Notes under the pieces: model-generated
Databases searched by the model: none
What the model was told of the DNA's origin: nothing
Seen by the model: the letters and a program-made list of their open reading frames with translations, nothing else
Source of the DNA: Gallionellaceae bacterium
GTDB lineage: Bacteria > Pseudomonadota > Gammaproteobacteria > Burkholderiales > Gallionellaceae
Assembly (NCBI GenBank): GCA_003151655.1
Contig: PLYB01000163.1
Coordinates: 36,448 to 41,692 of the forward strand
Direction: 5' to 3'
Length of the DNA: 5,245 bases
Translations under genes and position numbers: made by a program
In this document: positions 1 through 5,245 of the stretch, piece after piece
How positions within the stretch are numbered: position 1 is the stretch's first letter
Layout: each line of letters opens with the position of its first letter

Positions 1-543
1 TACGACAACGAGGCTTACATGAACACAGGCGTGCAGCGCTCCAGCGCCACGCCGCCAGCCGCACGTACCTCTACCACCATGGCGGTGGGGCCGGAGCCAG
101 GCAACGTTTTCGGCCAAGGCAAGAACGTGCCGCAGATTGCCATGGCACACAACATTCCCTATGTCGCCACTGCCACCGTGGCTGATTTGCACGATCTCGA
201 ATACAAAGTCACCAAGGCGATGGGCATGCATGGCGCACGCTACATTCACATCTTTGTTCCTTGCCCGCTCGGATGGGGGGCCACTTCCGAAGACACAATC
301 AAACTGGCGCGACTGGTCAAAGAAACCGGATTGTTCGCGGTGTATGAGGCCGAGCATGGCGAAGTCACCGGCGTTTCAAAAATCCGCAGACGGGTGCCGG
401 TCGAAGAATATCTCAAGCTGCAAAAGCGCTTCGCCCACCTGTTCGGCAAGACACCGGCACTGGAAACTATTGCCCGCATCCAGGCGATGGCGGATCGGAA
501 TATACGGAAATTCGGCTTGCTTGAAGAAGGAGTCAGCGCATGA
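1..543 (+). CDS. porB: 2-oxoacid (pyruvate-type):acceptor oxidoreductase beta subunit, 3' part
   Basis: This is the C-terminal 180 residues of the thiamine-pyrophosphate-binding beta subunit of a 2-oxoacid:acceptor oxidoreductase. The family cleaves pyruvate or a related 2-oxoacid with CoA to acyl-CoA, CO2 and low-potential electrons, in the cytoplasm. The frame is open from base 1, so the true start and the TPP-binding GDG region lie upstream; the ATG at 19 is internal. The first residues, YDNEAYMNTG followed by QRSSATP, are the strongly conserved block after the TPP site in PorB-type subunits. Further on come IPYVATAT and a PCPLGWG motif containing the conserved Cys of these proteins. The YDNEAYMNTG block points to pyruvate-type (Por/Vor) rather than 2-oxoglutarate-type (Kor) enzymes, but the substrate is inferred. 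The stop overlaps the next start (ATGA, 540-543), implying translational coupling. An alpha/gamma subunit gene is expected just upstream, outside the window. Confidence 0.88.
   Translation, partial: YDNEAYMNTGVQRSSATPPAARTSTTMAVGPEPGNVFGQGKNVPQIAMAHNIPYVATATVADLHDLEYKVTKAMGMHGARYIHIFVPCPLGWGATSEDTIKLARLVKETGLFAVYEAEHGEVTGVSKIRRRVPVEEYLKLQKRFAHLFGKTPALETIARIQAMADRNIRKFGLLEEGVSA
527..532 (+). promoter_or_regulatory. Ribosome binding site for the NAD(P)/Fe-S subunit
   Basis: AAGGAG lies seven bases before the ATG at 540, inside the end of the porB-like gene. This near-perfect Shine-Dalgarno supports the start at 540 and translation coupled to the upstream stop codon. Confidence 0.8.
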
Positions 544-2168
544 ACAAACCTTTTGCCATTACGCTGGATCCTGGCTCTTCACTCGCCAACCATACCGGCT
601 CCTGGCGTACATCGCGCCCGCTCTATGTGGATCGCCTGCCACCCTGCAACAACGCTTGCCCGTCCGGCGAGAACATTCAGGGTTGGTTGTACCATGCCGA
701 ATCCGGCGACTACGAAGCAGCTTGGCGCGTGCTGGTGCTAGACAATCCGCTGCCCGCAGTGATGGGGAGGGTCTGTTATCACCCGTGCGAGACTTCCTGT
801 AATCGTGGTCAGGTCGATACCGCAGTCGGCATCAATTCGGTGGAACGATTCCTTGGCGACGAGGCGATCAAGTGTAGCTGGAAATTTGATGCGCCTGCGC
901 AGACCACCGGCAAGAAAATATTGATCGTCGGCGCAGGCCCTTCCGGTTTGTCCGCCGCCTACCATCTGGCGCGCCTCGGCCATCAAGTCACCATCAGCGA
1001 TGCCGGGCCATACGCGGGCGGCATGATGCGTTTCGGTATTCCAAAATACCGCCTGCCGCGCGAAATACTAGATGCTGAAGTGCAACGCATACTCGACATG
1101 GGGATCACGCTCAAGCTCAACAGCAAAGTTGATAACATCCTTGATGCCATGAAAATTGGCGGCTTCGATGCGGCTTTTCTCGCCGTCGGCGCACATATCG
1201 GCAAACGTGCCTTCATCCCGGCAGGCACGGCAGCAAAAGTCCTCGACGCTGTATCAGTTCTGCGCTCGATGGAAGGCGAAGAGAAGCCCATGCTGGGGCG
1301 GCGTGTGGTGATCTATGGCGGCGGCAACACAGCTATGGACGTGGCACGCACCGCCAAGCGTCTGGGTGCCACCGATGCAATTATCGTCTATCGGCGCACC
1401 CGCGAGAAAATGCCCGCACACGATTTTGAAGTCGAGGAAGCGCTACAGGAAGGTATCCAGATCAAGTGGCTGTCCACCATTAAAAATGTCAGCAACGAAG
1501 GTGCCCTGACTATTGAAAAGATGGAACTGGATGAAAAGGGTTTCCCGCAACCGACCGGCGAATTCGAAACACTGGAGTCTGACTCGCTCGTACTGGCGCT
1601 CGGTCAGGATGTTGACCTGTCTTTGCTTAACGGTGTGCCGGGGCTTGAAATCAAGGATGGTGTGGTACAGGTTGCAAGCAATATGATGACCGGTCATGCG
1701 GGTATTTTCGCCGGAGGCGACATGGTGCCGTCCGAGCGCACGATGACAGTGGGGATCGGCCACGGCAAGAAAGCGGCGCGCAATATCGACGCATGGCTAA
1801 GGGCTGAAACTTATGCGGCAGAGCCGAAACATGAACTGGCCGCCTACGAAAAACTCAATCCCTGGTATTACGCCGATGCGCCGCAAACCGTGCGTCCGAT
1901 GCTGGACGTGCTGCGTCGCCAGTCCACCTTCGAAGAAGTGCAGGGCGGCCTTGACGAATCTAACGCGCTGTTCGAAGCGCGTCGCTGCATGTCCTGCGGC
2001 AACTGCTTCGAATGCGATAACTGCTACGGCGTCTGCCCGGATAACGCGGTAATCAAGCTCGGTCCCGGCAAGCGCTTTGCGTTCGATTACGACTACTGCA
2101 AAGGTTGCGGCATATGCGTCGCCGAATGCCCGTGCGGGGCAATCAAGATGGTGCCTGAAGATATTTAG
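540..2168 (+). CDS. GltD-like FAD/NAD(P)H oxidoreductase fused to 2x[4Fe-4S] ferredoxin, subunit of 2-oxoacid oxidoreductase
   Basis: This 542-residue soluble protein should carry electrons between an Fe-S/TPP 2-oxoacid oxidoreductase and NAD(P)H. Residues about 25-110 are a GltD-type N-terminal Fe-S domain with C36, C40, C79, C83 and C87. An FAD dinucleotide fold starts at about 125 with GAGPSG (131-136). The NADPH fold has GGGNTAMD (260-267) and YRR (284-286), whose arginines in this family favour NADPH over NADH. A second FAD-contact motif, GIFAGGD, is at 388-394. The C-terminus is a double ferredoxin domain: C489/C492/C495/C499-P and C520/C523/C526/C530-P, preceded by an extra pair C483/C486. 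The family includes glutamate synthase small subunits, NADPH:acceptor oxidoreductases such as Geobacter SfrB, and the flavin subunit of NADP-linked 2-oxoacid oxidoreductases. The four-base overlap with the porB-like gene makes the last role most likely. It is not a plain glutamate synthase subunit, because no gltB is adjacent and the ferredoxin tail is extra. Confidence 0.85.
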   Translation: MNKPFAITLDPGSSLANHTGSWRTSRPLYVDRLPPCNNACPSGENIQGWLYHAESGDYEAAWRVLVLDNPLPAVMGRVCYHPCETSCNRGQVDTAVGINSVERFLGDEAIKCSWKFDAPAQTTGKKILIVGAGPSGLSAAYHLARLGHQVTISDAGPYAGGMMRFGIPKYRLPREILDAEVQRILDMGITLKLNSKVDNILDAMKIGGFDAAFLAVGAHIGKRAFIPAGTAAKVLDAVSVLRSMEGEEKPMLGRRVVIYGGGNTAMDVARTAKRLGATDAIIVYRRTREKMPAHDFEVEEALQEGIQIKWLSTIKNVSNEGALTIEKMELDEKGFPQPTGEFETLESDSLVLALGQDVDLSLLNGVPGLEIKDGVVQVASNMMTGHAGIFAGGDMVPSERTMTVGIGHGKKAARNIDAWLRAETYAAEPKHELAAYEKLNPWYYADAPQTVRPMLDVLRRQSTFEEVQGGLDESNALFEARRCMSCGNCFECDNCYGVCPDNAVIKLGPGKRFAFDYDYCKGCGICVAECPCGAIKMVPEDI

Positions 2169-2193
2169 GCGGAAATAATTAACTACGGAAATT

Positions 2194-2198
2194 GGGGA
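2194..2198 (+). promoter_or_regulatory. Ribosome binding site deciding the GH13 start
   Basis: GGGGA lies five bases before the ATG at 2204. An in-frame TTG at 2192 overlaps this purine run and has no comparable site of its own, so ATG 2204 is preferred. The 35-base gap from 2169 to 2203 shows no hairpin plus T-run and no convincing -35/-10 pair, so read-through from the upstream genes is possible. Confidence 0.55.
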
Positions 2199-2203
2199 AC
2201 ATA

Positions 2204-4015
2204 ATGTCAAAAAATAATAACGCGCAGGTACTTCAGGGCATGGGAGCCTTACCCTGTGCAGACGGAGTAGGCTTTCGCGTATGGGCTCCGCACGCAAAAA
2301 AAGTTTACGTGACTGGAACCTTCAACCATTGGAAAAAAACCTCAACACCGTTGCTCAGCGAAAAGAATGGCTACTGGTTTGCCAAGATACCCGAGGCAAA
2401 AACAGGAGATGAATACAGATACCTGATTCATGGCCCCAATGGTGTCCTATCCAGAATTGATCCCTATGCCAGACAGGTGACGAACTCAGTAGGTAATGGC
2501 GTTATCTATGATGCCAAGGAATTCGACTGGGGCAATCACGAATTTCATATGGCGACCGGAAATGAGCTTGTCATTTACGAGATGCATATCGGCACCTTCA
2601 ACGTCAAAGAAAAAGGTCGGCCGGGTACATTCGATAGTGCCATCGAAAAGTTCGCCTATCTCAATGAGCTGGGCATCAATGCCATCGAAGTAATGCCGGT
2701 CATGGAATTCCCCGGAGATTTTTCATGGGGCTACGATCCCTCACAACTGTTTGCCATCAAGAGTGTTTACGGAGGCCCGGATGGTTTTAAGCGCTTTGTG
2801 AAGGCTGCTCACGAACATGGAATCGCTGTCATCGTCGATGTTATTTACAATCACTTGGGACCTAACGATCTTGACCTGTGGCAGTTTGATGGCTGGAGCG
2901 AAAACGGCAAGGGCGGGAACTATTTCTATAACGACCATCGCTCGAATACGCCATGGGGTGAAACTCGTCCCGATTATGGCAGAGCTGAAGTGCGTCAATA
3001 TCTGCTCGATCACGCTTTGATGTGGTTCGAGGAGTGCCGCGTCGATGGCCTGCGCTGGGACATGATTGTGTATATCAAAAGCATCGACGGTAACGACAAT
3101 AATCCGGCCAATGACATCCCTGAAGGCTGGAGCCTGATGCAGTGGATCAATAGTGAAATCCAAAGACAATTTCCCGGCAAGATATGCATCGCCGAAGGGA
3201 TGCACAAGAACAATTGGATCACCGAAAACGCGGGATCGGGTGGCGCAGGCTTTAATGCGCAATGGGATGCCGATTTTGTTCACCATGTTCGCACAGCCGT
3301 TATTATCGGTGATGATAACTCTCGCGATCTCGGCGCTGTCAGCAAAGCCATTGAGCATCGCTATGATATGGACGCCTTCAAACGGATTATTTATACCGAG
3401 TCTCATGATGAGGTCGCTAATGGTCGAGCCAGATTGCCCGAGGACATCTGGACGGGCAAGGCGGATAGCTGGTTTTCCAGAAAACGTTCAACCTTGGCCG
3501 CAGCTCTTGTTCTGACTTCGCCCGGTATCCCGATGATTTTTGAAGGGCAGGAGTTGCTCGAAGATCAGTGGTTTCGGGATACGGTAGCAATCGACTGGTC
3601 TAGGGCTGAAAGCAAATTCGGTATTCTCGCTATGTACCGCGACCTGATTGCTTTACGGCGAAATTTATCAGGTGTGACACGGGGATTGTGCGGGCAAAAT
3701 ATCCATCTTTATCATTTTGACGATGGAGCCAAGATCATCGCTTTCCATCGCTGGGACAAACAAGGCCAGAAAGATAGCGTTGTTGTGGTGGTGAATATGA
3801 TGAATCAAATTCGCGATGGATATGCCATCGGTTTTCCTCGGGCAGGGTTGTGGAAAGCGCGGTTTAACAGTGACTCGCATAACTACGGCCAGGATTTTAC
3901 CAATCATCCCACGCCTGATGTAGAAGCACATAAGGAAAATAATGACGGGCTGCCTTGCTCCGGCAAAATCAATATCGGGCCATACACGGTGGTAATTTAT
4001 TCGCAGGATAAATAG
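2204..4015 (+). CDS. GH13 alpha-glucan enzyme with CBM48 (branching-enzyme/alpha-amylase-like)
   Basis: A 603-residue protein with no signal peptide or membrane segment, so presumably cytoplasmic and acting on glycogen or maltodextrins. Residues about 15-100 form a CBM48 beta-sandwich (FRVWAP at 24-29, GTFNHW at 38-43). The GH13 barrel begins with YEMHIGTF (125-132). All four conserved regions are present: DVIYNH (212-217), LRWD with R284 and nucleophile D286, IAEG with acid/base E331, and SHDE with H401 and D402. Residues about 497-600 resemble the all-beta C-terminal domain of branching enzymes (an IIAFHRW strand, then NSDSHNYG). Activity is therefore expected. Layout and C-domain favour 1,4-alpha-glucan branching enzyme; YNHLGP after region I also occurs in maltooligosyltrehalose trehalohydrolases. 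It is shorter than typical E. coli-type GlgB (about 730 residues), lacking the extra N-terminal module. Specificity is unresolved. It follows the oxidoreductase on the same strand, but no other glycogen gene is visible. Confidence 0.85.
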   Translation: MSKNNNAQVLQGMGALPCADGVGFRVWAPHAKKVYVTGTFNHWKKTSTPLLSEKNGYWFAKIPEAKTGDEYRYLIHGPNGVLSRIDPYARQVTNSVGNGVIYDAKEFDWGNHEFHMATGNELVIYEMHIGTFNVKEKGRPGTFDSAIEKFAYLNELGINAIEVMPVMEFPGDFSWGYDPSQLFAIKSVYGGPDGFKRFVKAAHEHGIAVIVDVIYNHLGPNDLDLWQFDGWSENGKGGNYFYNDHRSNTPWGETRPDYGRAEVRQYLLDHALMWFEECRVDGLRWDMIVYIKSIDGNDNNPANDIPEGWSLMQWINSEIQRQFPGKICIAEGMHKNNWITENAGSGGAGFNAQWDADFVHHVRTAVIIGDDNSRDLGAVSKAIEHRYDMDAFKRIIYTESHDEVANGRARLPEDIWTGKADSWFSRKRSTLAAALVLTSPGIPMIFEGQELLEDQWFRDTVAIDWSRAESKFGILAMYRDLIALRRNLSGVTRGLCGQNIHLYHFDDGAKIIAFHRWDKQGQKDSVVVVVNMMNQIRDGYAIGFPRAGLWKARFNSDSHNYGQDFTNHPTPDVEAHKENNDGLPCSGKINIGPYTVVIYSQDK

Positions 4016-4020
4016 ACACC

Positions 4021-4074
4021 CAATCAGCATTCTTTAGTTTGATCTTGTCGCCTTCGTTTACTCAGAACTGATTG
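4021..4074. other. Imperfect inverted repeat in the convergent intergenic gap
   Basis: Between the two converging stop codons (gap 4016-4079), CAATCAG at 4021-4027 pairs perfectly with CTGATTG at 4068-4074. TTCT at 4030-4033 then pairs with AGAA at 4064-4067 after a two-base bulge, leaving a 30-base loop. It sits where a bidirectional terminator would be expected. The stem is AT-rich, the loop is long, and neither strand has a following T-run, so a canonical Rho-independent terminator is not supported. It may be chance. Nothing else is seen in the gap. Confidence 0.25.
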
Positions 4075-4079
4075 AATAT

Positions 4080-5012
4080 TCATCGATCTCCTTTCTGGTT
4101 GTTCGTTTGCGCATCTTGCTGCTGGGGTGTTGTAAGCGCTTCAAAACCCGAAATGACATCGAATAATTCTTCGTCGATTCCGCTTTGGCGCAGGCGGTGG
4201 AATGTGCGGTTCAAATCTTCCAGCAGTTCATCGATGTTCTTTTCGGCGCGCTGCATTGCGGCCAGGCGGCTGGCATTTTCGCTGGCGAGCGATTCCGCGC
4301 AGGCGCTGAACAGCGATACAAAAAGATATTCGCGTACCAGCGCCTTTAATGTTTGTATGCCTCCACCGATGACTTCTGGCAAATTGCCTGTGGGCCATTG
4401 GATTGCAGCCAGATCGCTCCTCCACGCCTCGTCCAGCGGCAGCAGCCGCTGACTCACGGGGAAATAGATCGCCCCGGTTTTGGGTTGGTTATGAAACACA
4501 TAAACCTGCGCGATTTCGTCCTTTTCACGGCGAGTTTCTATTTCGATCAGTATCTGTCCGACCAGCGGTGTAATCGCGCTTATGGAATTCGGCAAGGTGA
4601 AACCGGCTAACGGCGACAGTTCGGTTTCCTCAAGACGGGATTGGATGCGTTCGCCTACAGACCAGACAATCTTTTTGCCCCGAAGTTTTCCTAACGTATC
4701 GACGACAAACTCGACCAGTACTTGATTGAATTGACCGACCAGTCCCTGATCCGATCCAAACACGATCACGCCGATTGCATCTTTTTCTTGATGCGTTTTT
4801 ATGGTGGTGGTTGCTGCTGGCGGCGGCTGATCTTGACGCAGACAGGCAGACAGACCCAGTTGCACCGTCCGGTAATAATCACCCAGGGAGCGCACTGCAT
4901 TCTCGTATTGTCCGATGTTTGATGCCGCCACAGCCTTCATCGTGCGCACTACGGATTCGAGATCACCGGCACTGGCGATCTTGTGGCGCAGGCTGGCAGC
5001 GGATTCGCTCAT
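4080..5012 (-). CDS. atpG: Alternate (N-type) F1F0 ATPase subunit gamma
   Basis: This 310-residue protein is the central rotor-stalk subunit of an F1 ATPase, which couples catalysis in the alpha/beta hexamer to ion movement through the c-ring. The N-terminal helix carries LRHKIASAGDLESVVRTMKA from residue 8, matching the gamma pattern of an RI..V..T..MK.VA block. FGSDQGLVGQFN (85-96) corresponds to the conserved DrGLcGg.N motif. The C-terminal helix (about 265-293) ends in SGIDEELFDVISGFEAL, equivalent to the gamma C-terminal signature. Divergence at these motifs, the alpha neighbour and the absence of a delta gene between them fit the alternate N-ATPase family, often Na+-linked, rather than the housekeeping enzyme. 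A Pro/Thr-rich stretch (about 61-75) and a hydrophilic Gln-rich tail (294-310) are notable. The start ATG overlaps the alpha stop (ATGA, 5009-5012). Gamma is the last gene of known N-ATPase operons, consistent with the convergent gap after it. Confidence 0.88.
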   Translation of the reverse strand: MSESAASLRHKIASAGDLESVVRTMKAVAASNIGQYENAVRSLGDYYRTVQLGLSACLRQDQPPPAATTTIKTHQEKDAIGVIVFGSDQGLVGQFNQVLVEFVVDTLGKLRGKKIVWSVGERIQSRLEETELSPLAGFTLPNSISAITPLVGQILIEIETRREKDEIAQVYVFHNQPKTGAIYFPVSQRLLPLDEAWRSDLAAIQWPTGNLPEVIGGGIQTLKALVREYLFVSLFSACAESLASENASRLAAMQRAEKNIDELLEDLNRTFHRLRQSGIDEELFDVISGFEALTTPQQQDAQTNNQKGDR

Positions 5013-5245
5013 GGTGCTTCCTTTGCATCGGCCTTGGGCTGAAAAGGCCCGAGCGCCTGACGGGCGATGTCGATTATTTTATTTCTATCTTCATCACTCA
5101 GCTTGTCGGCCGTATCCAGCCGTGTACATATCTCTTCCGGGATTGTGGCGGCAGCCTTGTGCACGGCCTGCTCGGCATCTTTCATCTTGTCCAGCGGCAC
5201 GCTATCAAAAAGTTCTGCTATCAAGGCCAGCAGCACGGCGATTTG
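5009..5245 (-). CDS. atpA: Alternate (N-type) F1F0 ATPase subunit alpha, C-terminal part
   Basis: The last 78 residues of an F1 ATPase alpha subunit, a non-catalytic nucleotide-binding component of the hexamer. The frame is open to the window edge, so the start, P-loop and most of the protein lie beyond base 5245. The visible part begins QIAVLLALIAELFD and continues with a helical segment containing AEQAV, IPEEI and DKLSDEDR, then a charged tail. QIAVLLAL corresponds to the helical C-terminal domain of alpha. The sequence differs clearly from the E. coli-type alpha C-terminus and resembles the alternate N-ATPase form, in which this domain is characteristically divergent. The identification rests on a short segment plus its direct coupling to a gamma gene (ATGA overlap). 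In the known N-ATPase order alpha immediately precedes gamma with no delta gene, which is what is seen here. Confidence 0.8.
   Translation of the reverse strand, partial: QIAVLLALIAELFDSVPLDKMKDAEQAVHKAAATIPEEICTRLDTADKLSDEDRNKIIDIARQALGPFQPKADAKEAP
5019..5023 (-). promoter_or_regulatory. Ribosome binding site for atpG
   Basis: On the minus strand AAGGA lies six bases before the gamma ATG (5012), within the end of the alpha gene. It supports this start and coupled translation of alpha and gamma. Confidence 0.7.

Noticed and set aside
137..802. Open frame of 221 residues on the plus strand spanning the porB/oxidoreductase junction
   Set aside because: It is a shifted frame over two well-supported genes and has no recognisable motif, so it is not evidence of a fusion.
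540..2168. Annotation as glutamate synthase small subunit GltD
   Set aside because: The fold is shared, but the C-terminal double ferredoxin domain, altered N-terminal cysteines and coupling to a PorB-like gene point to a different complex.
2192..2203. TTG at 2192 as the start of the GH13 gene
   Set aside because: The ATG at 2204 is in frame and has GGGGA at suitable spacing; starting at TTG would place that site inside the coding sequence.
1797..2297. Minus-strand open frame of 166 residues across the oxidoreductase/GH13 junction
   Set aside because: It is antisense to the ferredoxin domain and the GH13 N-terminus; its composition is explained by the codons of the real genes.
2741..3406. 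Long open frame (221 residues) on the minus strand inside the GH13 gene
   Set aside because: It lies wholly antisense to a gene with clear catalytic motifs, and its translation shows no recognisable domain.
4072..4452. Plus-strand open frame of 126 residues over the 3' part of atpG
   Set aside because: It is antisense to conserved gamma-subunit sequence, and its serine/arginine-rich translation is typical of a shadow frame.

Overview
The window shows four genes and part of a fifth, on two convergent blocks. Both outer genes run off the window. GC is moderate and genes are tightly packed with ATGA overlaps. There is a 2-oxoacid oxidoreductase with a GltD-like NADPH/FAD/Fe-S subunit, and an alternate (N-type) F1F0 ATPase. 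Together these suggest a Gram-negative, probably proteobacterial and possibly betaproteobacterial, chromosome. The taxonomic call is inference; no rRNA or other phylogenetic marker is present.

Plus strand, 1-2168: the 3' end of a thiamine-pyrophosphate 2-oxoacid oxidoreductase beta subunit (PorB-like) overlaps by four bases a 542-residue flavin/iron-sulfur oxidoreductase. That second protein has a Cys-rich N-terminal domain, FAD and NADPH Rossmann folds, and a C-terminal 2x[4Fe-4S] ferredoxin domain. The pair reads as an oxidoreductase that passes electrons between a 2-oxoacid (most likely pyruvate) and NAD(P)H through an integral Fe-S/flavin subunit.

Plus strand, 2204-4015: after a 35-base gap with no visible terminator comes a 603-residue cytoplasmic GH13 enzyme (CBM48, TIM barrel, beta C-domain) with an intact catalytic triad. 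It resembles short glycogen branching enzymes and alpha-amylases. Its base composition is visibly more AT-rich than the genes on either side. If cotranscribed, it would tie alpha-glucan storage metabolism to 2-oxoacid oxidation, but only adjacency supports that.

Minus strand, 5245-4080: the C-terminus of an F1 ATPase alpha subunit overlaps (ATGA) a gamma subunit gene. Both resemble the alternate N-ATPase type rather than the housekeeping enzyme, and alpha followed by a terminal gamma matches the known end of N-ATPase operons. The 64-base convergent gap (4016-4079) holds an imperfect inverted repeat but no convincing intrinsic terminator.

I see no mobile element, RNA gene, CRISPR array or clearly new system. 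The most useful points are the NAD(P)-linked 2-oxoacid oxidoreductase arrangement, the uncertain specificity and unusual composition of the GH13 gene, and the end of an N-type ATPase operon.
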